Positions 8,149-16,064 of a stretch of DNA of 55,182 nucleotides are shown piece after piece. The stretch is from positions 1-55,182 of the forward strand of contig CAMQBR010000012.1 of assembly GCA_946999045.1 (NCBI GenBank). Reading direction: 5' to 3'. Within the stretch, counting starts at the first letter, position 1. Every line of letters starts with the position of its first letter. The notes beneath the pieces were generated by a model. The model was not told the origin of the DNA. It ran no database searches and worked only from the letters and a program-made list of their open reading frames with translations. Origin of the DNA: an uncultured Prevotella sp. GTDB lineage: Bacteria; Bacteroidota; Bacteroidia; Bacteroidales; Bacteroidaceae. The position numbers and the translations under genes are program-made.

Positions 8149-9515
8149 AAATACGTACTGCTCTTACCTTAAAATACACTGCCATAACGGCAACCGTATT
8201 CTTGTTGTGCCTGACCATGGTCTATCTCTTGAGTGAACAAGCGCGTAGCGAGACTTTCTTCAGGCAGTTGCGGAGTGAGGCTGTAACCAAGGCTCATTTG
8301 TTCTTGGCGGGGCAGACTGATGCCCGAACCATGCAATCTATTTACCTTAATAACCGTAAGTTTATTGACGAGGTAGAGGTGGCGGTATATACTCCGAAGT
8401 TCAAGATGCTTTACCACGATGCCATACAAAGCGACATTGTTAAAGAGACACCTGGCATGATACGAGCCATTTTGCGTCAGAAGCAAATAGCCTTTTACGA
8501 GGGCGCTTATCAGAGCATTGGCATGATATATCGCTTCAAGGGAAAGCCATACGTCATTACTGCCGCCGCCTACGATGGTTATGGATACGCCAACTTGGTT
8601 GAGTTGCGCAAAACGCTCTTCCTGTTGTTTCTCATAGGGTTGAGCCTGCTCTTTGTGGTGAGTTATCTTCTTGCGCGCTTGTCGTTGAATCCCATACGGA
8701 GAATTGTGGAAGAAGTTGAGAACATTACAGCCAAACATATAGACCGCCGTTTGTTTGTGAAATGTGCAAACGATGAGTTGGGAGAACTGGCCATCGCATT
8801 TAATGCCTTGCTTGAACGACTGGAAAAGTCGTTTGAAGCACAAAAAATGTTTGTCAGCAATGTAGCCCACGAGCTTCGTAATCCATTAGCAGCCATAACC
8901 ACTGAGCTGGACGTGGCTTTACAAAAACGCAGAACTGAGCCGCAGTATGTAGATGCAATGCAAAATGTTTTGCACGACGCCAAGCGCATGAGCCGGTTGA
9001 TTGATGGGTTGCTCAATTTGGCAAAGGCTGACTATCAGCGTGAGCAAATCAGCATGAAAGAGGTTAGACTTGATGAAATTCTACTTGATGTAAGAACACT
9101 CATACTCCGTAGTCATCCCGATTATAGCATAGAATTGATATTTGATGAAGAGGACAGCGACGATGAGCGTTGCGTTACCGTCAACGCCAACCCTTACTTA
9201 CTTAGTATCGCTTTCTCTAATCTCATAGAGAACAATTGCAAATACTCGGATAACAAACTGTCGTCTGTTCAAATATCCTTTTGGAAAGAATGGTCTATCA
9301 TTCGACTGTCTGATAGCGGGAAGGGTATGACCGACATTGACAAGAGAAATTTGTTTAACCTGTTTTATCGCGGGGAGAATGAGAAAATAGTGGAGGGACA
9401 CGGCATTGGTATGGCTCTTACGCAAAAGATTATATTGCTACACGGGGGCGAGATAGCAGTTCACTCACAACGAGGCTCTGGCACCACCTTCATAGTAAAA
9501 CTTTTGCACGTTTAA
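8145..9515 (+). CDS. Membrane sensor histidine kinase
   Basis: The 456-residue protein has transmembrane helices near residues 10-28 and 157-177 enclosing a periplasmic sensor domain of about 125 residues. A HAMP linker follows, then HisKA with His242 (SNVAHELRNP), an N-box (NLIENNCKYS) and G-boxes (DSGKGM, GHGIGMAL). It is translationally coupled to the upstream regulator through a 4-bp overlap. The TAA stop is followed at once by a perfect 46-nt palindrome that probably ends transcription. The ligand is unknown; neighbouring mgtA hints at divalent cations. Confidence 0.93.
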   Translation: MKIRTALTLKYTAITATVFLLCLTMVYLLSEQARSETFFRQLRSEAVTKAHLFLAGQTDARTMQSIYLNNRKFIDEVEVAVYTPKFKMLYHDAIQSDIVKETPGMIRAILRQKQIAFYEGAYQSIGMIYRFKGKPYVITAAAYDGYGYANLVELRKTLFLLFLIGLSLLFVVSYLLARLSLNPIRRIVEEVENITAKHIDRRLFVKCANDELGELAIAFNALLERLEKSFEAQKMFVSNVAHELRNPLAAITTELDVALQKRRTEPQYVDAMQNVLHDAKRMSRLIDGLLNLAKADYQREQISMKEVRLDEILLDVRTLILRSHPDYSIELIFDEEDSDDERCVTVNANPYLLSIAFSNLIENNCKYSDNKLSSVQISFWKEWSIIRLSDSGKGMTDIDKRNLFNLFYRGENEKIVEGHGIGMALTQKIILLHGGEIAVHSQRGSGTTFIVKLLHV

Positions 9516-9564
9516 GGGTGGTTCTATAAATTAGCTTTGCAAAGCTAATTTATAGAACCACCTT
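9514..9564. repeat. Minimal palindromic form of the inverted-repeat element
   Basis: Positions 9517-9539 and 9540-9562 are perfect reverse complements: 23 bp starting GGTGGTTCTATAAATTAGC with no loop. It is the left TIR of the dispersed family joined to its own complement. It begins one base after the kinase stop codon and would form a strong RNA hairpin, so it probably serves as a terminator between the kinase and mgtA. The following bases, TCTAATTAAATTTTAATTTT, are T-rich. Confidence 0.9.
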
Positions 9565-9624
9565 CTAATTAAATTTTAATTTTTTTCTAATAGTTCTCTA
9601 ATACCCCATGTGTAAAAGTAAGAC

Positions 9625-9632
9625 TACTTTTG
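9625..9632 (+). promoter_or_regulatory. Possible -7 element of the mgtA promoter
   Basis: TACTTTTG fits TAnnTTTG and lies 48 bases before the mgtA ATG. No convincing -33 TTTG box is seen, so the call is tentative. Confidence 0.4.
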
Positions 9633-9680
9633 CATTGCAAATGAGCGAACGGAGTATAAACCCACTAAAACATTAATAAT

Positions 9681-12323
9681 ATGTGGAAGAGAACAAAACG
9701 TGTTCACGTTTCTTTCAATGCAGCCAAGGTGTTTCAGGTTGCACAGCAGCCAGTAGATGCCGTGTTCCATTATCTTAACACCACAACACATGGATTGCAA
9801 CAGGAAGAAGCGGAGAAACGGCAATCTGTATATGGAAAGAATGAGGTGATACATGAACAAAAAAAGAATCCTCTCGTCACTTTCGTCAAAGCTTTTATCA
9901 ACCCCTTTGTAGGCGTACTTACGGTACTGATAGCCATATCGTTTGTACTGGACGTGCTCACGGCACCGCATGGCAAGCAGGATTGGACATCCATCATTAT
10001 CGTCTCAACCATGATTGTGCTGAGCGCCATCTTGCGCTTTTGGCAAGAATGGAAGGCCAACCAATCGAGTGAGGCACTTCAAAAGCTGGTCACCAACACT
10101 TGTTACGTGCAGCGGTTGAATGACACTGGTGAGATTGCCATAGAAGACTTGGTGCCAGGCGATGTCGTGATGTTGGCGGCGGGCGACATGATACCGGCGG
10201 ATATGCGTATTGTAGAGGCTAAAGATTTGTTTGTAAGTCAATCTACGTTGACGGGCGAATCAGATGCCGTGGAAAAGTTTTGCTCCATACAAGAAGAAAA
10301 CAATCATTCTGGAAGCGAGATAGAACTTGAGGATATTTGCTATATGGGCTCTAACGTGCTGAGCGGTTCCGCCAAGGGTATCGTGTTCGCAACAGGAAAC
10401 GATACCTATATAGGGACTATTGCGAAGAACGTTGTAAAGCATAGGGCAACAACAGCTTTTGACAGAGGTATCACGAAAGTGAGTATGTTGCTCATACGTT
10501 TCATGCTCTTTATGGTGCCTTTCGTGTTTTTGGTTAATGGTGTCACAAAGGGCGACTGGCTGCAAGCTTTCATCTTTGCCATCTCGGTTGCAGTGGGACT
10601 TACGCCAGAGATGTTACCCATGATAGTGAGCGCCAACCTATCCAAAGGGGCGTTAAAGATGTCTCGCAAAAAGACTATTGTCAAAGATTTGAACGCCATT
10701 CAGAACTTTGGCGCCATGAATGTGCTTTGCACTGACAAGACGGGCACGCTGACGCAAGACCATATCGTGTTGGAACAACATATAAACGCCGATGGAACGG
10801 AGGATGTGAACAACAGAATTTTGCGGCACGCATATTTCAACAGTTATTTCCAGACAGGCCTTAAGAACCTCATGGATTGTGCCATCCTCTCACATGTAAA
10901 AGAGTTGCAGCTTGAATCACTGAGCGACAATTATCGCAAAGTGGACGAGATACCGTTCGACTTCGTGCGTAGGCGGATGTCGGTCGTGGTAGAGGATAAT
11001 AAAGGAAAACGGCAAATCATCACCAAGGGTGCCGTGGAGGAAATGCTTTCCATTTGCTCGTATGCGGAAACGGATGGAGAGGTGAAACCACTCACTGACA
11101 GCCTAAAGCAACGAGCCATGCGGATAGTGGAAGACATGAACAACAAAGGCATGCGTGTGTTAGCGTTGGCTCGTAAGACCTTTTTGGATAAGGAAAACAA
11201 CTTTGAGGTTGAAGACGAGTGCGAGATGGTTCTCATCGGGTACCTTGCTTTTCTTGATCCGCCAAAGGAGTCTGCCGCACAAGCCATTTGCGAACTTCAT
11301 TCGCATGGAATAGAAATAAAGGTGTTGTCTGGAGATAATGATGCGGTGGTAAGAACTATCTCGAGACAAGTAGGTATCGATTCTACCATTATGTACACGG
11401 GAGGAGAGTTGAGAGAAATGACTGCCGAGGAGAAAAGCGCAGCCGTGCAGAGGGGTACGCTCTTCGCTAAACTTACACCCATGCAGAAAGTAGAAATCAT
11501 ACAAATTTTGCAGAAACAAAACAATACGGTAGGATTCCTTGGCGATGGCATCAATGATGCCGCAGCGTTGAGAGAGTCGGATGTAGGCATTTCGGTAGAC
11601 TCGGCTGTTGACATAGCAAAAGAAAGTGCCGACATCATCTTACTTGAGAAAGATTTGATGGTTCTTGAGGATGGAGTGGTAGAGGGAAGAAAAACTTTCG
11701 GAAACATCATCAAATACGTCAAGATGACAGCCAGTTCTAACTTTGGCAATATGTTCAGTGTCATGGTGGCGAGTGCTTTCCTCCCCTTCTTGCCCATGTT
11801 GCCGATACATCTGCTGATACAAAATTTGCTGTACGACATTTCTCAGACTACCATTCCTTTTGATCGTATGGACAAAGACTATTTGAGCAAACCTCGAGTA
11901 TGGGATTCTTCAGACCTCAGTCATTTCATGATACTGATAGGTCCAATCAGCTCTGTGTTCGACATTGCGACCTATGCCCTTATGTGGTGGATGTTTGATT
12001 GCAATCGTATGGATATGGCATCTTTGTTTCAATCTGGCTGGTTCGTGGAAGGTCTGCTTTCGCAAACACTCATTGTTCACATGATACGCACACGCAAAAT
12101 TCCTTTTGTGCAAAGCACTGCATCGTGGCCAGTACTCTTCATGACTTTCACCATCATGGTTCTTGGCATCTGTATGCCTTTCACCAACTTGGGGGTTTCG
12201 ATAGGTTTCACACCGTTGCCTTGGAATTATTTTCCCTGGCTGTTGGCTATTTTGTTCTGTTATTGTTTGCTTACACAAGGTATCAAGGTTTTATATATAC
12301 GCAAATACAAAAGATGGTTATGA
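9681..12323 (+). CDS. mgtA: Magnesium-translocating P-type ATPase (MgtA type, P3B)
   Basis: This 880-residue inner-membrane pump imports Mg2+ by ATP hydrolysis. It shows the N-terminal cation-ATPase segment, actuator motif TGES (residues 191-194), phosphorylation site Asp352 in CTDKTGTLT, the GDGINDAAALRESDVG hinge and SVDIAKESADIILLEKDL typical of the Mg2+ branch. About ten hydrophobic segments are visible. Its TGA stop overlaps the ATG of the porin-like gene. The codons are richer in G/C than in the surrounding housekeeping genes. Regulation by the upstream two-component pair is plausible from position only. Confidence 0.93.
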   Translation: MWKRTKRVHVSFNAAKVFQVAQQPVDAVFHYLNTTTHGLQQEEAEKRQSVYGKNEVIHEQKKNPLVTFVKAFINPFVGVLTVLIAISFVLDVLTAPHGKQDWTSIIIVSTMIVLSAILRFWQEWKANQSSEALQKLVTNTCYVQRLNDTGEIAIEDLVPGDVVMLAAGDMIPADMRIVEAKDLFVSQSTLTGESDAVEKFCSIQEENNHSGSEIELEDICYMGSNVLSGSAKGIVFATGNDTYIGTIAKNVVKHRATTAFDRGITKVSMLLIRFMLFMVPFVFLVNGVTKGDWLQAFIFAISVAVGLTPEMLPMIVSANLSKGALKMSRKKTIVKDLNAIQNFGAMNVLCTDKTGTLTQDHIVLEQHINADGTEDVNNRILRHAYFNSYFQTGLKNLMDCAILSHVKELQLESLSDNYRKVDEIPFDFVRRRMSVVVEDNKGKRQIITKGAVEEMLSICSYAETDGEVKPLTDSLKQRAMRIVEDMNNKGMRVLALARKTFLDKENNFEVEDECEMVLIGYLAFLDPPKESAAQAICELHSHGIEIKVLSGDNDAVVRTISRQVGIDSTIMYTGGELREMTAEEKSAAVQRGTLFAKLTPMQKVEIIQILQKQNNTVGFLGDGINDAAALRESDVGISVDSAVDIAKESADIILLEKDLMVLEDGVVEGRKTFGNIIKYVKMTASSNFGNMFSVMVASAFLPFLPMLPIHLLIQNLLYDISQTTIPFDRMDKDYLSKPRVWDSSDLSHFMILIGPISSVFDIATYALMWWMFDCNRMDMASLFQSGWFVEGLLSQTLIVHMIRTRKIPFVQSTASWPVLFMTFTIMVLGICMPFTNLGVSIGFTPLPWNYFPWLLAILFCYCLLTQGIKVLYIRKYKRWL

Positions 12324-13366
12324 AAGAAAGGATATTGTTGCTTGTGATGGGCTGTGCCGTTCATTATATGGGGCTTGCGCAAAAGGTGTCAGGGCAATAC
12401 ACTACCGAGTGGCAATGCGCAAAGAGCGGGAAAAGCAATCTTGTAAATTTGCTCAGACTGCAGGCAAGCATACCCATGGGGCGGCATTCATCCTTCGGTC
12501 TTGCAACTATTCATATAGTGAGAGCGCATGGAAACATCGTCAATGATTATCAAACGTTTTCTAACATAGAAGAAGAAAATTGTTTGGCGGCCATCGCACT
12601 GTTGGGGTACACTAAAGAATGGAAACATTACAAACTGTTTGCTGGCGTGCGAAATGTGAACGAGGATTTCTTCACCTCTGCCTGTACATCTCTTTTTACA
12701 AACAGCTCGTGTGGAATCTTTCCCACACTGTCCGCAAGCTATCCCATCGCCAACTATCCTATGAGTGGGCTTACGCTCTTTTTTGAGGCTCATAAGGGAG
12801 CGTATAGGTTTAGGAATGCTTTATACAACGGAAGAGGATATAATGGTTGGACGCACGACAATCTGCCGTTTACGCTCAATCCTAAAAATGATGGTGTTTT
12901 TGACGTAGCAGAGTTCAAGTACAGCATTCATCACTCGTCCTATTTCGTGGGTGCGGCTTATCACTCTGCCTTGCGCATCGCCAATATGAAGTATGGAAGT
13001 TTGGCTGAGTGTCGCCAAAAGGCGAGCGCAGTTTGGTGGATATATGCCGAACAGAATGTTGGAACCTATCATGACGGAAGTCTTAACCTCATGGCTCAAT
13101 ATTCAGAGAACACCGACGTCAACGCGGGCTGTCATCGGTATGCCGAAATAGGATGCGTATATAACAAAAGGGAGATGAACGCTGGACTTTCCTTACAGTA
13201 TGCTCATTTCAAGCAGGGAGAAGAAGGGTCGGTTGAGGTGACGTGTCAAAAACAGATAAGCAAGTCTGCAAGTGTACAGCCAGTGTTGCAATACATTAAA
13301 AACAACCAAGGCGACTTTGCGGTTGCAATGTTTCGGATATATTGTCAATTATCAATAGTTCGTTAA
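12320..13366 (+). CDS. Small OprB-like outer-membrane porin coupled to mgtA
   Basis: The 348-residue protein has a signal peptide (KERILLLVMGC... ending near GLAQ). The rest alternates polar and aromatic residues as in a beta-barrel. Segments such as FAGVRNVNEDFFTSA, SLFTNSSCGIFPTLSA and YPIANYP resemble carbohydrate-selective porins of the OprB family. I start at the ATG at 12320, which overlaps the mgtA stop (ATGA), a mark of translational coupling; ATG 12314 is an alternative. The open frame extends back to 11999, but that part lies wholly inside mgtA. The substrate is unknown; coupling to a Mg2+ pump suggests it admits Mg2+ or a Mg2+ complex (inference). Confidence 0.7.
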   Translation: MKERILLLVMGCAVHYMGLAQKVSGQYTTEWQCAKSGKSNLVNLLRLQASIPMGRHSSFGLATIHIVRAHGNIVNDYQTFSNIEEENCLAAIALLGYTKEWKHYKLFAGVRNVNEDFFTSACTSLFTNSSCGIFPTLSASYPIANYPMSGLTLFFEAHKGAYRFRNALYNGRGYNGWTHDNLPFTLNPKNDGVFDVAEFKYSIHHSSYFVGAAYHSALRIANMKYGSLAECRQKASAVWWIYAEQNVGTYHDGSLNLMAQYSENTDVNAGCHRYAEIGCVYNKREMNAGLSLQYAHFKQGEEGSVEVTCQKQISKSASVQPVLQYIKNNQGDFAVAMFRIYCQLSIVR

Positions 13367-13378
13367 AATTTGAGATAA

Positions 13379-13467
13379 TGGCTACGCAACTTTCCATATA
13401 TTGGTTGAGTGGTTCTGATGTCATTTACTCAATGTTTGGCTTTCTTTTAAAAACTGGAAATTAGCCA
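13379..13467 (+). terminator. Nested hairpin downstream of the porin gene
   Basis: TGGCTA (13379-13384) and TTTCCA (13391-13396) pair with TAGCCA (13462-13467) and TGGAAA (13455-13460). An inner hairpin TTGAGT/ACTCAA lies at 13405-13410 and 13427-13432. It begins 13 bases after the stop codon and probably ends the mgtA-porin transcript, although no strong T run follows. A structured regulatory RNA is an alternative. Confidence 0.45.
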
Positions 13468-13593
13468 CTTAATCAAATTATATTAGCTATATTAAGTTAA
13501 TTAGCTCTTCATTATCAAGCGGTTATTATAATTAACTAAGTATTGATTGATGGGCTTTATCAGAACTCCTTACCTTTGTTTAAATTCAAGCAT

Positions 13594-13602
13594 CCCCCCC
13601 CC
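13594..13602. repeat. C9 homopolymer followed by an A tract
   Basis: Nine C residues followed by T and eight A residues lie in the 264-bp gap between the porin gene and the pncB stop. The gap otherwise holds only the nested hairpin. The tract is slippage-prone but lies outside coding sequence. Confidence 0.85.
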
Positions 13603-13630
13603 TAAAAAAAACTAATTCTACTCACGGCAT

Positions 13631-14851
13631 TTAGTGAATGAGCTTTAACAAATAGGCACATTTATCAGCATTACCAATTACTTTTCCACGATCGCACGAC
13701 AATTTCACGCAGTCGTGCCATTCACGCTTCTCGGTAATACGACAGTGTGTAAGCTTTAAGACAATGTTCATGGGAACAGCATTCTCAACATCGCAGGTTA
13801 AGAACGTACCCATGCCATAACTATCTTGTACTCTGCCATTTACATAGCGATGTATCTGTATTGCCTTTTTTACATCTAGTGCATTGCTGTATACCACCTG
13901 CTTAGTTGCAGGATTAATACCAAGACTCTTGTATTTCTCAATAATTTTTTCGGTTTGTTCTTTCTCATCACCACTATCAACACGCAATCCAGTAAACATC
14001 ATTGCCATGCGCTTAGACAAATTGCTGAAGAAAACTTTATCGCCAAAGCAGTCATACAAATAAATACCATTATCGCCATCGTAGACATCACTAAATTTTT
14101 TCATGACATTGAAGTTGCATTCAAACACACCACTTACGTTCTCTTCAAACTGTATGAGTTGATGACTCATAGTGCCGATAGGTGTAAGTTGATGTTTCAT
14201 TGCCAGATAAACATTGCTGGTACCAGTAAAACGTCCCATCCAATCGTGATGTCCTGTTTCATCGTCATAGCCACCTTTTTCAAACACTTCTTTCATTGTT
14301 TTGATAATCATGTCGTGATGATCGAATGAGAAACGCCGACGTGTCCCCATATCTCCCAATACAAGACCATTCTTCAATATCTCTTTCGTCTTCTCAATGG
14401 CACGTTGTTGTTCATGTTCTTTATCGTAATGTTCATGTTCACCACGTACATAATGCATCAATTCTGAAACAATAGAGAGGATAGGCATCTCCCACATAAT
14501 GGCAGAATACCATTTGCCACGTACTACTATCTGCAAAAGTCCCTCTTCGTCTTGCGTTACCGTTACCTCGTGAGGATTAAATCGATAGCCACGAAGAAAC
14601 GTAAAATACCATTCGGGTAGGTAATACATCTTTTCTTTCATAAATGCTATCTCCTCAGCGGTAATCATTACTTGAGGCATATAGCCTATCTGTTCTTTTA
14701 CCAAAGCGGCAAAGCCTTGTGGATAAAGTAAATGACAGCGATCAAAAAAGTGATATTCTACTTCAGCTCTGGGGTATGTTTGTAGAATGTAATACTGACA
14801 ACTAAATGTGTAAGCATCGTTATCAGTAAGATGACTAATAATTTGTTTCAT
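13631..14851 (-). CDS. pncB: Nicotinate phosphoribosyltransferase
   Basis: This 406-residue cytoplasmic enzyme couples nicotinate to PRPP, giving nicotinate mononucleotide in the NAD salvage (Preiss-Handler) pathway. Recognisable blocks are LTDNDAYTFSCQYY at the N-terminus, MGTRRRFSFDHHD, FTGTSNVYLA, GTMSHQLIQ (with the phosphorylatable histidine) and GLRVDSGD. The frame is open to 14890. The ATG at 14851 is preferred because family members start at MKQII and because a TACCTTTG -7 element sits at 14880-14887. It is a single gene, divergent from the HAD phosphatase. Confidence 0.93.
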   Translation of the reverse strand: MKQIISHLTDNDAYTFSCQYYILQTYPRAEVEYHFFDRCHLLYPQGFAALVKEQIGYMPQVMITAEEIAFMKEKMYYLPEWYFTFLRGYRFNPHEVTVTQDEEGLLQIVVRGKWYSAIMWEMPILSIVSELMHYVRGEHEHYDKEHEQQRAIEKTKEILKNGLVLGDMGTRRRFSFDHHDMIIKTMKEVFEKGGYDDETGHHDWMGRFTGTSNVYLAMKHQLTPIGTMSHQLIQFEENVSGVFECNFNVMKKFSDVYDGDNGIYLYDCFGDKVFFSNLSKRMAMMFTGLRVDSGDEKEQTEKIIEKYKSLGINPATKQVVYSNALDVKKAIQIHRYVNGRVQDSYGMGTFLTCDVENAVPMNIVLKLTHCRITEKREWHDCVKLSCDRGKVIGNADKCAYLLKLIH

Positions 14852-14879
14852 ATCTTCTTTTCTTATTAGGCTGTTTTGA

Positions 14880-14887
14880 CAAAGGTA
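14880..14887 (-). promoter_or_regulatory. Possible -7 element of the pncB promoter
   Basis: Read on the minus strand this is TACCTTTG, matching TAnnTTTG, 28 bases before the chosen pncB start. No clear -33 box is seen. Confidence 0.45.
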
Positions 14888-14969
14888 CATAATTTTATTT
14901 AAACGATATGTTATTCTGTAGATTATTAAATCTTAACTCCTTAAATTTTTAGGACATTCTTATTTGTTT

Positions 14970-14977
14970 TACCTTTG
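14970..14977 (+). promoter_or_regulatory. Possible -7 element of the HAD phosphatase gene
   Basis: TACCTTTG lies 12 bases before the ATG at 14990. Transcription would start about 6 bases before the ATG, giving an almost leaderless mRNA. A TTG in frame at 14975 lies inside this element and is not used as the start. Confidence 0.45.
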
Positions 14978-14989
14978 TATAAAAAAGAT

Positions 14990-15784
14990 ATGAACAATAG
15001 AATAAAGGCTTTATTCTTTGATATAGATGGTACATTGGTAAGTTTTAAGACGCACCAAATACCAACATCTACCATTCAAGCTCTAACCGAAGCAAAAGCA
15101 AATGGTGTAAAGGTTTATATATCTACTGGGCGTCCATTAACGCTTATTACGGTACTAGATACCATTGAACATTTAATAGATGGCTACATTACCACTAATG
15201 GAGCTTACTGTTTTGTGGGCGATGACGATGTTTGCCGACACGAGATAGCTAAGCCGAGTGTAGATTTCGTCTTGAACGAAGCTCGCAAACAACAGTTTTG
15301 TTGTGCTGTGGTAGGTACAAGGCACGTTTGTATATATCAACAAAACGAACAGTTTAATCGTATCTTCCTCGAATTATTAAAGGTAAAGATTGACGATAAC
15401 ATCGTTTCTTTAGATAAAGTATTACAAGAGCCTATCTTACAATTAACACCATTTATTACAGAACAACAAGAAGCAGAACTCATGTCTAAGCTACCCAATT
15501 GCCAGTCGGGTAGATGGCATCCAGAATTTTCTGACATCACTTCACGAGCTGCTGATAAAGGACAAGGGTTGCATGCTATGGCACAATACTTAGGTTTATA
15601 CATAGACGAAACTATGGCTTTTGGCGATGGCGGTAACGACCTCTCTATTATACAAGAAGCAGGTGTGGGGGTAGCCATGGGCAATGCTGTCCCCACTTTA
15701 CTACAGAAGGCAGATTATATCACCACATCAGTTGACGATAATGGTATATACAACGCCCTTAAACACTACGGTGTTATACATTAG
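14990..15784 (+). CDS. HAD-superfamily phosphatase, Cof/YbjI-like subfamily IIB
   Basis: The 264-residue protein carries the HAD catalytic motif I FFDIDGTLVS with nucleophile and acid aspartates near residues 12 and 14, motif II STGRP, and the C-terminal AFGDGGNDLSI motif IV. A C2B cap domain lies between them. Members dephosphorylate sugar phosphates or cofactors; the substrate here cannot be told. It is followed by an internally deleted repeat element rather than a terminator. Confidence 0.88.
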   Translation: MNNRIKALFFDIDGTLVSFKTHQIPTSTIQALTEAKANGVKVYISTGRPLTLITVLDTIEHLIDGYITTNGAYCFVGDDDVCRHEIAKPSVDFVLNEARKQQFCCAVVGTRHVCIYQQNEQFNRIFLELLKVKIDDNIVSLDKVLQEPILQLTPFITEQQEAELMSKLPNCQSGRWHPEFSDITSRAADKGQGLHAMAQYLGLYIDETMAFGDGGNDLSIIQEAGVGVAMGNAVPTLLQKADYITTSVDDNGIYNALKHYGVIH

Positions 15785-15852
15785 GACATAACCACTTGTT
15801 CTTTTGGCGACAGAAAAGCGAAAGAGAAACATAAGTCGTCCGTTTTAGAAAT

Positions 15853-15982
15853 AAGGATGGTTCTATAAATTAGCTTTAATAGATTGTGAGACTATTTTAT
15901 ACAAAAAGAGTCTACAAGATGACAAAACGTAAAAAGGCTGACATAAAAACTTTACGGTGGTGTGTAAGTTATAGAACCGCCC
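15853..15982 (+). repeat. Internally deleted inverted-repeat element (subfamily I)
   Basis: The left end (AAGGATGGTTCTATAAATTA, then AGATTGTGAGACTATTTT) joins directly to the right part (ATACAAAAAGAGTCTACAAGATG ... ACTTTACGGTGGT) and ends in TTATAGAACCGCCC. About 130 bp of the full-length element is missing. It lies between the HAD gene and cysS. The remaining bases of this 280-bp gap hold only the cysS promoter. Confidence 0.85.
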
Positions 15983-16004
15983 ATAAGAAAAAACTTCTGT
16001 TTCT

Positions 16005-16036
16005 TCTGCTCTTCTGACAAAAAAAGCGTAAATTTG
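16005..16036 (+). promoter_or_regulatory. Probable cysS promoter
   Basis: TCTG (16005-16008, one mismatch to TTTG) is followed after 20 bases by TAAATTTG (16029-16036). The predicted transcript start near 16043 leaves a leader of about 22 bases before the cysS ATG. Confidence 0.55.
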
Positions 16037-16064
16037 CAACTTAGTATTTATTTTTGTCTAAAAT

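Noticed and set aside
8169..8870. Minus-strand open frame opposite the sensor kinase
   Set aside because: Shadow of a well-supported kinase gene, with no family features.
11999..12319. N-terminal extension of the porin-like gene
   Set aside because: It lies entirely inside mgtA in another frame; a signal peptide begins at 12320.
13571..13578. TACCTTTG on the plus strand as a promoter of a small RNA
   Set aside because: No -33 box and no gene or stable structure downstream on that strand.
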